50,259 nucleotides of DNA from Clostridia bacterium (lineage in GTDB: Bacteria > Bacillota_A > Clostridia > UBA1212 > UBA1255): assembly GCA_017522515.1 (NCBI GenBank), contig JAFWZH010000284.1:1-50259 (forward strand). Direction: 5' to 3'. The notes under the pieces were generated by a model that had not been told where the DNA came from, made no database searches, and saw only the letters and a program-made list of their open reading frames with translations. Shown piece by piece: positions 42,385-50,259 of this stretch (position 1 is the stretch's first letter; the number at the start of each line of letters is the position of its first letter). Both the position numbers and the translations under genes were made by a program.

Positions 42385-44082
42385 TTATTTGCACAAGTCG
42401 AATCTGTCTGTAACAGGATTTTTCATTGAATAGTCAAAGACATACGAGGTATCTCCTACGAAACGTACTGTGCTTTCTCTGCTGTTTTTCTTGCCCAGTG
42501 ACGTCAAGATTGCAGTCGCACTTTCTTTATAATGGCGTTCGGGTTTCCATACGGAATGCAGGCTCTCCGGCGGCAAATCAGAGCTGTCAGAAGCAAAATA
42601 GTCAAACAATAAAAGTTGTTTGATTTTATCCATTTCATCCGGGGAATAAAAATCAACTAAGAAATCAACAAGCACATCATACATTTTTCTTGAGGACAGG
42701 CCTCCGAAGAGCAAATGATGAGAGCGATAGTATTCCGACAAAGCAGTATAAAAAGCAAAAGGTGATGAAAACACCTTGCCGGCGGCAATATAACAAAGGG
42801 TGCTGTGAAAACGCCCCGAATTATAATACCTTTCAAAGACATCCTCAAAAGCAACAAGCATATTAAGCTCGTCTGCGGACAGATAAGAGTTTTTCAGCAC
42901 CTGATAAGGAGGATTTTCAGAAAAAACATATCCGTGAGAAGCACTCATTTTGTTAAGAGGAGCACCGCGTAAAAGCTTTAAAAAACCTACCTGCAACTGG
43001 TGGATGTAGTGCTTGTTGTCTGTGCAGTAGGTGTAAACCTCGTTAAATGTTTCCGTAAAAGCGTCATATCCTTCATAAGGAAGCCCCACGATAAGATCGG
43101 CATGAATATTGATGTTTTCGAGAGATATAAGCTTTTTAATGTTTTCTAAAACTTTATTTGTGTCAATTGTGCGACAACTGGCATTTAATGCCTTTTTGTT
43201 GGTGCTTTGAATGCCAATCTCAAATTGAATTCTGCCGCGGGGAGCGGTTTTTAACAACTGAAGGGTATCTTCGTCAAATAAGTCGGCGGCAACCTCAAAG
43301 TGAAAGCACGTATTCCGTCCGTTTTCGATTATATATTTTAATATTTCATAGCTTCTTTTTTTGTTGCAATTAAAAGTTCTGTCTACAAATTTTACAAGAG
43401 GAATGTTGCAATCAATAAAAAATTTTAAATCCTCGCAGACACGATTTAGAGATAGAAACCTTACGCCGTGTTCCGCAGAAGATAGACAGTATGCGCAGCT
43501 GAAAGGACAGCCTCTTGAGGACTCGTAGTAAATGATTCTGTTTTTGAACAGAGCAATATTTTCTTCGTTATACACAAAGGGTAGCTCGTCCAAGGAAACG
43601 GCGGTTGTTGCTCGGATTGTTTTTCCATCTGCGGAAAGACGGAATTCATCCGGCAGAGATACGGCTTTTTGCGTGCATAAATTAGCAAATAAAGAAAAGA
43701 AAGCCTTCTCGCCTTCACCTGAAATTACATAATCATATAAATCTTCTGAAAAAAAAGAATTATCCACGCCGAAAGATACTTCGGGACCGCCAAGCACGAT
43801 AGTACAATCAGGTAAACATGCTTTAATGTCCTTGCAAAGAGCAGATATAAAATTTACATTCCACAGATAGACTGAAAAGCACACAGCATCTGGATTTTTG
43901 CTTGTAATATGGTACAAAACCGACGAATAGTTATCATTTATTGTAAATTCACAAACAGATACATCTCCGAAACTTTCTCCAACTTTGCGACAATAAAAGT
44001 CATAGGCAGCCTTTATTGAGTGAACAGCTAAAGAAGAATGAATATATTTTGAATTAAGAGCACAAAGCAATATGTTTTTCAT
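42385..44082 (-). CDS. B12-binding radical SAM protein, DUF4080 type
   Basis: A 565-aa protein. The N-terminus MKNILLCALNSKYIHSSLA is characteristic of this group and begins a cobalamin-binding-type Rossmann domain (GGPEVSFG; YVISGEGEKAFF). The radical SAM core has C192-PFS-C196-AY-C199, followed by a C-terminal domain of the DUF4080 type. The reaction is unknown; the group is widespread in Clostridia. The start at 44082 follows AAAAGGAAGT; a longer reading to 44154 lacks a site. Confidence 0.85.
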   Translation of the reverse strand: MKNILLCALNSKYIHSSLAVHSIKAAYDFYCRKVGESFGDVSVCEFTINDNYSSVLYHITSKNPDAVCFSVYLWNVNFISALCKDIKACLPDCTIVLGGPEVSFGVDNSFFSEDLYDYVISGEGEKAFFSLFANLCTQKAVSLPDEFRLSADGKTIRATTAVSLDELPFVYNEENIALFKNRIIYYESSRGCPFSCAYCLSSAEHGVRFLSLNRVCEDLKFFIDCNIPLVKFVDRTFNCNKKRSYEILKYIIENGRNTCFHFEVAADLFDEDTLQLLKTAPRGRIQFEIGIQSTNKKALNASCRTIDTNKVLENIKKLISLENINIHADLIVGLPYEGYDAFTETFNEVYTYCTDNKHYIHQLQVGFLKLLRGAPLNKMSASHGYVFSENPPYQVLKNSYLSADELNMLVAFEDVFERYYNSGRFHSTLCYIAAGKVFSSPFAFYTALSEYYRSHHLLFGGLSSRKMYDVLVDFLVDFYSPDEMDKIKQLLLFDYFASDSSDLPPESLHSVWKPERHYKESATAILTSLGKKNSRESTVRFVGDTSYVFDYSMKNPVTDRFDLCK

Positions 44083-44186
44083 AAGCGTAAACTTCCTTTT
44101 TTGATACACAGCTATTTTACACATAAAACAGCGAAGATACAAGCGAAATTGCATAAAAAATACTGTGTTTTAGGCAAAAACAGGTA

Positions 44187-44215
44187 TTGACAAACACGAT
44201 GGATGTAAGTAATAT
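44187..44215 (+). promoter_or_regulatory. Promoter of the large secreted protein pair
   Basis: Perfect TTGACA (44187-44192), a 17-bp spacer and TAATAT (44210-44215), about 40 nt before the ATG at 44256, which has AAGGAGAG upstream. Confidence 0.7.
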
Positions 44216-44255
44216 AAAAGAACAGGCATAAATTAATATTTTAAGGAGAGCTGAA

Positions 44256-47171
44256 ATGAAACGCTGTAAGAAGACCATTTCTTTGATACTTGTTATTATA
44301 ATAAGTATCTCTGTTTTATCACCCACGAGGTTGTTATTGGCAGAAGAGATCAAGGACGAATCGCTCGTCCTTGACGGAGCGATGCTTTCTGTTTCTAATG
44401 ATATAACTATTAGTTTTATTCTCAAAAAGGCACCTTTTGTAAGTGCCGGATACACATCCCCTTATCTTAAAGTAAAAACAGGAGAAAAATCTGTTAACAT
44501 ACAAGGAGAAGAGACCGCTATAGAAGGGGTTGAGTGTTATGTTTTCTCCTTTAAAAATATAGCTCCGCACATGATGAATGACAAAATTTATACAACGGTG
44601 ATGGCAACGAAGGGGGAAGACGTATATTACGGTGAGACTAAGGAATACAGTGTAGCATCATATATATATTCTCAATTGAATAATACAAACGATGCATACC
44701 TTAAAACGCTGCTTGTGGATATGCTTAATTACGGAGCGGCAGCACAAGTTTATCAAAATCATAACAAGGAGAATCTTGTAAATTCCAAGTTGACAGCAGA
44801 ACAAATTAATTACGGAACAAAAGAGCTTAGAGCATTAACCACTGTAAAGGACGTGACTTCTGTTGGGACAAATGATGCGGCGAAATGGAAGGGAATGGGT
44901 TTGCACATTGCAAACAAAGTCAATATTGTGGGCTACTTTAGCATAGAATCAATAAACGGTGTGTATGTAAATATTACAGATGCCAAGGGTAATCAAATAG
45001 GAAAGATTACAGAAAAAGAAATATCAAAAATGCAGGTGTCGGGAGAATCATTTTATTCTTTTGTTTTTTACGGATTGAATGTTTCTCAAATGAGTGATGC
45101 AGTATATTTTACAATTTGTAATAGTGACAACGAGAAGATAAGCGGCACGTATGTTTACAGTATAGAATCATACGTTTATACTGCAAAGGATGACACAAAT
45201 AAGGATTTGGTAGCACTTGTAATTTCAATGATAAAGTACGGTGATGCGGCAAAGGCTTATTTGGATAGCAGTAATACTGTTCCGGAAACTCCTGCACTCA
45301 AAGGCTTGCTGCCTGTTACAACAATTGAAACAGGGAAAAACTATGTAATAGTTAACAAAAAAACGGGAAAAGTTCTTACCAACACAATTGAAAGTGGTGC
45401 TCATTGGTATGCTTCCTTAGGTGAGAAGCAACACATATTGCTTGGTGATGAGCCGGAGTTTAATTCTGACAAGTGGAGCTTTGAATCCTTCGGAGATGGA
45501 TATGCAATTGTACATCCGCAAGGAGAAGGTTATGTAGTGCCTAATACTGTAGCGATAGGAGTTCAATCAACTCTAAAATGGACTACTCCTGTTTATGTTG
45601 TGTATGATGAAACAGAACAAGCTTTCCAAATCTACAGAACGGAATCAAACAATAGTGGTCAGTACAAACTTGTTGTTTGCAACGATTTGAACGGGAACTA
45701 CACTTACGTTATCGGGTGCCATAATAATGAATTTGATGATTATTCTTATTGGGAAATCTATATGGTAGATCCTATGTATATCGAGCCGTCTACGTTTTCT
45801 GAAATTTACAACGCCGGTTTTCATGTGGCTGAGGAAAAACAGCTTAATTTGCTTGAAAGATATGCCTCTGAGATGAAAGACAGCACAGTTAATTCAAAAA
45901 GTGAATATACGACAAAAAGCGGAGCAACCGTTTACTATTTCTCTCAAAACGGAAACGACCGTAACAGCGGAAAAACAAAAAGCGCGCCTAAAAAGACGCT
46001 TTCCGCACTTAGCAGCTTGCAGCTTAAGTCAGGAGATGTGGTGCTTTTTGAAAGAGGCAGTCTTTTCAGAGGAACGATTGCAGCTCAAAGCGGCGTTACT
46101 TATTCCGCATACGGAGAGGGCGCAAAACCGATTATTTGCGGCTCGTTATTAAATTACGCAAATGAAAGCTATTGGACAAAGACGCAATATGAAAATGTAT
46201 ATGTTTGCACTAAATCAATAAACAATGCAGGCAATATGATTTTTGACAATTCATGGGTTTTGGGAGATTACACTCAAACTCTCGGTACATTAAAGGTGGT
46301 TAATCTTGATGGATTTACAGGGGTAAAAGATTTGAAAAACGATCTTGAATTCCACTGTGACATAAGCAATAAAAAATTATATCTCTACAGCAGTGAAGGG
46401 AATCCGGGAAAAAGATTCAGCACGATAGACATCTGCGAAGAAGGAGATTTGTTTGATGTAACGAACAAAAAGAATATTATTGTTGATAATATACATTTTA
46501 CTTTAGGCGGTACTCACGGTGTAGGCGCAGTAAACGCAAACCAACTTACGGTGCGCAATTGCATATTTAACTGGATAGGCGGTGCAGTCCAACACGGAAC
46601 AACGCGCTACGGTAATGCAATAGAGTCGTACGTTGCCAGCAATGGTTTTTATGTTTATAACAATTGGATATATCAGATTTACGATACGGGAATCACCACA
46701 CAATTTGGGGAAGACACACAGAACAAAGAAAACATTATGCAGAATAATGAGTATTATAATAATCTGATAGAGTATACTTTCTGGGCTTTTGAATATTTTC
46801 ATAAACCGGCTAATGGCGTTGTAAGAATTACAAGAGATATATATGTACATGACAATTTCTGCCGTATGAGCGGTAAAGGCTGGGGCAGACCGGGTGCCGG
46901 TCACATGTGTTGCTTTGCCCCAAGCGGAGAAGACATATCTAATGTTGTGATTGAACATAATATTTTTGACAGAGGATTTGCATTCTTGGTATCTACATAT
47001 TCTGCCGATGCGTCGGAGCTAAACTATAACGAGAATGTTTATGTTCAAGAAAAGGGCGAATTACTTGCTTTTATAAACAGTACAACTCATTATATGGATG
47101 ATAATGCATATAAAACAGTTAGTGACCTTGTGGGAGATGAGGCATGTTGTGTTATTGGAGTAAATTGGTAA
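44256..47171 (+). CDS. Large secreted beta-helix protein with shared N-terminal module
   Basis: A 971-aa protein. The signal peptide (1-~29, ending LLLAE) lacks a lipobox. Residues about 36-342 form a beta-rich module with the block LLVDMLNYGAAAQVY, also present at the C-terminus of the next gene. Residues about 350-507 resemble a ricin-type or similar glycan-binding trefoil (KNYVIVNKKTGKVL; WSFESFGDGYAIVHP). From about 545 a right-handed parallel beta-helix begins (YYFSQNGNDRNSGKTKSAPK, LKSGDVVLFERGSLFRG) and runs to the end, the fold of many polysaccharide lyases and hydrolases. No catalytic residues can be named. It is probably surface or secreted polysaccharide degradation. Confidence 0.75.
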   Translation: MKRCKKTISLILVIIISISVLSPTRLLLAEEIKDESLVLDGAMLSVSNDITISFILKKAPFVSAGYTSPYLKVKTGEKSVNIQGEETAIEGVECYVFSFKNIAPHMMNDKIYTTVMATKGEDVYYGETKEYSVASYIYSQLNNTNDAYLKTLLVDMLNYGAAAQVYQNHNKENLVNSKLTAEQINYGTKELRALTTVKDVTSVGTNDAAKWKGMGLHIANKVNIVGYFSIESINGVYVNITDAKGNQIGKITEKEISKMQVSGESFYSFVFYGLNVSQMSDAVYFTICNSDNEKISGTYVYSIESYVYTAKDDTNKDLVALVISMIKYGDAAKAYLDSSNTVPETPALKGLLPVTTIETGKNYVIVNKKTGKVLTNTIESGAHWYASLGEKQHILLGDEPEFNSDKWSFESFGDGYAIVHPQGEGYVVPNTVAIGVQSTLKWTTPVYVVYDETEQAFQIYRTESNNSGQYKLVVCNDLNGNYTYVIGCHNNEFDDYSYWEIYMVDPMYIEPSTFSEIYNAGFHVAEEKQLNLLERYASEMKDSTVNSKSEYTTKSGATVYYFSQNGNDRNSGKTKSAPKKTLSALSSLQLKSGDVVLFERGSLFRGTIAAQSGVTYSAYGEGAKPIICGSLLNYANESYWTKTQYENVYVCTKSINNAGNMIFDNSWVLGDYTQTLGTLKVVNLDGFTGVKDLKNDLEFHCDISNKKLYLYSSEGNPGKRFSTIDICEEGDLFDVTNKKNIIVDNIHFTLGGTHGVGAVNANQLTVRNCIFNWIGGAVQHGTTRYGNAIESYVASNGFYVYNNWIYQIYDTGITTQFGEDTQNKENIMQNNEYYNNLIEYTFWAFEYFHKPANGVVRITRDIYVHDNFCRMSGKGWGRPGAGHMCCFAPSGEDISNVVIEHNIFDRGFAFLVSTYSADASELNYNENVYVQEKGELLAFINSTTHYMDDNAYKTVSDLVGDEACCVIGVNW

Positions 47172-47226
47172 AAATACGAGTGCTTTTATAGCATAAATAT
47201 TTGAGGGAGATAAAAGGAGGTCAAAA

Positions 47227-50007
47227 ATGAAAAAAATTTTGGTTGTACTGATTGTTTCCGTTTTATCACTGCTTACGATTTTACCCATGACTGTTTTTGG
47301 CGCAAAAAATTATATACTTGAAACGCCTGACTACGGTAATGTAAGAGACACCATGAGCGACACCTGGGTTGCGGTAGACGATTTGGGACGAGAAGTTTCT
47401 ACAGGTGATGAGGTAAGGGACGTTCAAGAAGAAAAGCAAGTACTTATGTTTTACTATACATGGCACTTGCCCATGCACGTACAAAATATCTATAACATAG
47501 CAGATATTCTGAAAACAGGTGCTGCGACCGGACGATATAACTGGGGAGGTTCTCCTTCTTTTCACTATTGGGATGAACCGTATTTCGGATATTACAAGAG
47601 TGACGACCCATGGGTAATAAGAAAAGACATTCAGATGCTTTGTGATGCAGGAGTTGACGGCGTATTTTTTGATGCCGGTAACGGTTATCTTTATCACGAT
47701 GCGTACAAAGCGTTCTTTGAAGAAAATATGGAGAGAAAAGCAGAAGGCCAGTCTTATCTTAAAGCCACTTGGATGATAAAGGCCGGAGGACCGTTAAACA
47801 GCGTTTCCAACGTATTAAAAGAGCTTTATAATAAATATTATAAAACAGGAGAATACGACGATGTTTTATATACAATAAACGGCAAGCCGTTGATGCTTTG
47901 TCCCTCCACGGCGCCGAATTCAACAGAGTTAAAGAACTTTTTTGAAGTTCGTGACTGTTGGGCTTGGGCAAGCGGCGCAGGTAAGTGGCCTTGGCTTGAA
48001 GATTCTCCGCAAAAAGGCGGTTGGGCACTTGGTAACACTTCCAGACAAAGAGAGATGGTTTCCGTAGCTGCGGCACAACATCCTACAACTAACATGGGAA
48101 AGAGTTATTCTAACGGCAGACAACCGGCGGCATCAAAACAGCAACCTGAAAAGGGTATCTATTTTACGGAACAATGGACGCGCGCTTTACAGCTTGACCC
48201 GCAATTTGTATTGGTTACACAGTGGAATGAGTGGATGGCACAAAGATTTTTGTCTAACGGCTCCGATTCATTTTTGGGTAAAACACTTCCCTCCGGAGAA
48301 ACATATTTTGTAGATGTATACAGTGCTGAGTATTCACGAGACATTGCACCTATGAAGGGCGGATACGGAGATAACTACTATTATTTATTGGCTGATTACA
48401 TAAGGCAATTTAAAGGAGCACGAGAAAACCCGGTAATAACAAAAACGCAAACAGTTAATGTTAAGGATTTTTCTACAATTAACAGTTCGGGAACAGTGTA
48501 TTATGATGACTTATATGACACAATGCACAGAGACCATCCATGCTCTGCATCATCGCAAAACTATCATTACAAGGATACTTCGGGCAGAAATGACTTTGAA
48601 GAAGTAAGAGTTGCATCTGACGCAAATAACATTTATTTCTACGTTAGAACGGTAGACAATATTACATCTCCGGAGGGAACAAACTGGATGAATTTGATGC
48701 TTAATATTGATGCAAATTACGAAACGGGCTGGCATGGGTATGACTATTTGGTTAATCGTGTAAGAGTTGGCAATAAAGCAACTATAGAGCGTTTCGACGC
48801 TTCGGGAAAGTATGAATTGGAATACGTTGCTGATGCCGAGATTTCATACAGCGGCAAAGAAATGGTAATCGGTATTTCCAGAAGTTCAATAAGAATTCCG
48901 GGCAATAGCTTTACTGTTGACTTTAAGTTTGCAGACAATATTCCGGAGGAGGACGACATAATGCTCTTTATCGACAAAGGCGATGTTGCTCCGAACAACA
49001 GATTTAATTATAGGTATATTTTCGGCAGTAAAACAATAAATGTTGTTCCCGATACGGCAACACCTTCGCCGTTGCCGGAGCCGGCTCCCGAAACAGAGTT
49101 GAAGATAAATGGTAAGTTGTTGTCTCTTTCAAGTGATATTACTGTAAAATACGTTGTTAAGAAGGCTGAATTTGATGCGGCAGGATATACAAATCCTAAA
49201 CTCGCTATTGCTTTTGGCAATGAAGAATCGGTAATTGATTGTATTATTGACATAGTAAGCGGTATTGAATGTTATGTTTTCTCCTTTGAAAATGTAGCTC
49301 CGCAGATGATGAATGATACAATAGAGGCAAAACTTTATGCAGAGTGGAACAATAAAGAATACTCTAGCGAAACAGTAGAATACAGTGTTGCAACATACAT
49401 TTATTCAATGCTAAGTTCTACAACAAATGCAAAATTCAAAACAATGCTTGTTGACATGCTTCGCTACGGTTCTGCAGCCCAAGTATATACAAAACATAAT
49501 ACAGCAAATCTTGTTGATTCAAAGTTGACAGCAGAGCAGGCGGCATGGGGAACATCTTCCGTAAGAAATTTCTCTACAGTAAAAGAAATTCCGTCAGCTA
49601 CAGCTTCTGACAGCGCGAAATGGGTGGGAATGTCACTTTATCTTGATAATAAAGTTGCAATAAGAGGATATTTTGATGTGCCTTCAACAGAAGGAATTTT
49701 TGTAGAAGTAACAGACGAAAACGGAGTAGTGCAAGGTAGAATTACAGAGGAAGATTTCACTGAGGTAACAGGTCCCGAAAATACTCCCGTAGTGTCATTT
49801 ATATACGATGACCTTAATTTTGCGCAAATGAGTAAAACAGTGAAGATAACAGTGTATGACAAGGCCGGAAATAAGTTAAGCGGTACGGCAGTATACAGCA
49901 TAGAGTCTTATGCTTATTCGCTGCAAAACAGCACTGCCACAGAACTTGCAAACCTTGTAAAGGCTATGGTCGTATTTGGAGATGCTTCTCTTGCATATTT
50001 AAATTAA
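47227..50007 (+). CDS. Large secreted GH99-like protein with CBM9-like domain and shared C-terminal module
   Basis: A 926-aa protein. After a signal peptide (1-~25) comes a barrel of about 350 residues (FYYTWHLPMH; YWDEPYFGYYKSDDPWVIRKD; LCDAGVDGVFFDAGNG; VTQWNEWMAQRF) that resembles GH71/GH99-type glycoside hydrolases, but I cannot fix the family. Residues about 430-610 resemble a CBM9-like domain (VRVASDANNIYFYVRTVDN; NLMLNIDANYETGWHGYDY). A Pro/Thr linker (TPSPLPEPAPE) joins it to the ~300-residue module shared with the previous gene. The start, 55 nt after that gene, has AAAAGGAGGT. It is likely co-transcribed with it. Confidence 0.75.
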   Translation: MKKILVVLIVSVLSLLTILPMTVFGAKNYILETPDYGNVRDTMSDTWVAVDDLGREVSTGDEVRDVQEEKQVLMFYYTWHLPMHVQNIYNIADILKTGAATGRYNWGGSPSFHYWDEPYFGYYKSDDPWVIRKDIQMLCDAGVDGVFFDAGNGYLYHDAYKAFFEENMERKAEGQSYLKATWMIKAGGPLNSVSNVLKELYNKYYKTGEYDDVLYTINGKPLMLCPSTAPNSTELKNFFEVRDCWAWASGAGKWPWLEDSPQKGGWALGNTSRQREMVSVAAAQHPTTNMGKSYSNGRQPAASKQQPEKGIYFTEQWTRALQLDPQFVLVTQWNEWMAQRFLSNGSDSFLGKTLPSGETYFVDVYSAEYSRDIAPMKGGYGDNYYYLLADYIRQFKGARENPVITKTQTVNVKDFSTINSSGTVYYDDLYDTMHRDHPCSASSQNYHYKDTSGRNDFEEVRVASDANNIYFYVRTVDNITSPEGTNWMNLMLNIDANYETGWHGYDYLVNRVRVGNKATIERFDASGKYELEYVADAEISYSGKEMVIGISRSSIRIPGNSFTVDFKFADNIPEEDDIMLFIDKGDVAPNNRFNYRYIFGSKTINVVPDTATPSPLPEPAPETELKINGKLLSLSSDITVKYVVKKAEFDAAGYTNPKLAIAFGNEESVIDCIIDIVSGIECYVFSFENVAPQMMNDTIEAKLYAEWNNKEYSSETVEYSVATYIYSMLSSTTNAKFKTMLVDMLRYGSAAQVYTKHNTANLVDSKLTAEQAAWGTSSVRNFSTVKEIPSATASDSAKWVGMSLYLDNKVAIRGYFDVPSTEGIFVEVTDENGVVQGRITEEDFTEVTGPENTPVVSFIYDDLNFAQMSKTVKITVYDKAGNKLSGTAVYSIESYAYSLQNSTATELANLVKAMVVFGDASLAYLN

Positions 50008-50036
50008 TAAAGCATATTAACTAAATCACCTGAAAT

Positions 50037-50080
50037 CGGAAGTTTGGACTCCTTTACGGTTGCCGACTTCCAATTTTTTA
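50037..50080 (+). terminator. Terminator of the secreted protein pair
   Basis: ATCGGAAGT pairs imperfectly with CCGACTTCC across a large loop and is followed by AATTTTTTATC. It lies 30 nt after the stop codon. Confidence 0.5.
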
Positions 50081-50121
50081 TCACTTTGTTTTTGGTGATA
50101 ATTTGGGGATATTCGGTAAAA

Positions 50122-50259
50122 GGCTCTTTTCCTAAAACCGTGAAAGTGAAAGAAAAATAAAAGAAAATGTGATAGAATAAATTTGGGTGATTAAAATGAA
50201 CGGATTTATTAATTATGAAGAAATGTTTTCACAAAGTATAGGATTAAAAGAACCATGGC
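50122..50259 (+). mobile_element. Left end of a probable ISL3-type insertion sequence
   Basis: GGCTCTTTTCC at 50122 resembles the terminal inverted repeat start of ISL3-family elements (GGCTCTT type). The open frame of a transposase-like protein begins 74 bp inside it. The right end lies beyond the window, so this is a partial call. Confidence 0.45.
50196..50259 (+). CDS. Partial protein, probably ISL3-family transposase N-terminus
   Basis: Open to the window end. The 21 visible residues (MNGFINYEEMFSQSIGLKEP, then W) include SIGLKEPW, similar to the N-terminal GLxEPW segment that precedes the zinc finger in ISL3-type transposases. The GGCTCTTTT end just upstream supports this. No clear ribosome site; TTGGGTG is the nearest. 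The fragment is too short to be certain. Confidence 0.45.
   Translation, partial: MNGFINYEEMFSQSIGLKEPW

Noticed and set aside
46503..46958. A 151-aa minus-strand reading frame
   Set aside because: Antisense to the beta-helix domain of the secreted protein; no promoter or ribosome site.

Overview
The window is low-GC, densely coded bacterial DNA with strong AGGAGG-type ribosome binding sites and TTGACA/TATAAT promoters. The gene content (BlaI/BlaR1-type pair, DarA-like c-di-AMP receptor, long-form HPF, NatAB-type exporter, MalEFG/MsmX-type sugar uptake with lipoprotein binding protein, PBP1A, many lipoproteins) points to an anaerobic, carbohydrate-degrading member of the Clostridia (Bacillota), probably an Oscillospiraceae/Lachnospiraceae-like animal or gut-associated organism. 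That placement is inference from gene content only.

Layout. 1-3.1 kb: tRNA-Ser(UGA) on the minus strand, a membrane-anchored lipase-like esterase, then a unit bounded by a perfect 16-bp inverted repeat (1774-1789 / 3075-3090) that holds a REP-like double hairpin, a doubly frameshifted RAYT/IS200-type transposase relic and a YcxB-like membrane protein. 3.1-15.6 kb: the central carbohydrate locus. Operon one encodes a lipoprotein GH53 endo-beta-1,4-galactanase, a lipoprotein GH13 alpha-amylase-family enzyme, a 600-aa cytoplasmic protein I cannot assign, a small zinc-ribbon protein and a second, cytoplasmic GH53. Operon two encodes a solute-binding lipoprotein with an extra C-terminal beta domain, two MalF/MalG-type permeases with long N-terminal extensions and a MsmX/UgpC-type ATPase. 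Together they can cut galactan (and probably an alpha-glucan) at the cell surface, import oligosaccharides and finish hydrolysis inside.

15.6-27.6 kb: a B12-type radical SAM protein, an alpha/beta hydrolase coupled to a HAD phosphatase, gltX-glnS, a NatAB-type ABC-2 exporter, a class C beta-lactamase-family serine hydrolase and a class A penicillin-binding protein. 27.7-37 kb: an ABC exporter with a zinc ribbon near its N-terminus paired with a DUF1854 protein, a c-di-AMP receptor, a phosphohexomutase, a divergent PRPP synthetase, an unknown membrane protein, a UDPGP-type uridylyltransferase and NADP-isocitrate dehydrogenase; several of these supply sugar nucleotides and precursors.

37-42.3 kb: an autoregulated BlaI / BlaR1-like / membrane-protein operon under a perfect 21-bp inverted-repeat operator, hpf, an array of 52-bp tandem repeats, and a second MsmX-type ATPase. 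42.4-50.3 kb: a DUF4080 radical SAM protein and two very large secreted proteins (beta-helix; GH99-like plus CBM9-like) that share a ~300-residue module at opposite ends. The window closes on what looks like the left end of an ISL3-type insertion sequence.

The strongest candidates for undescribed biology are the two-ended shared secreted module, the unassigned 600-aa/zinc-ribbon pair inside the galactanase operon, the BlaR1-like sensor without a penicillin-binding domain, the DUF1854/zinc-ribbon exporter, and the 52-bp hairpin array.
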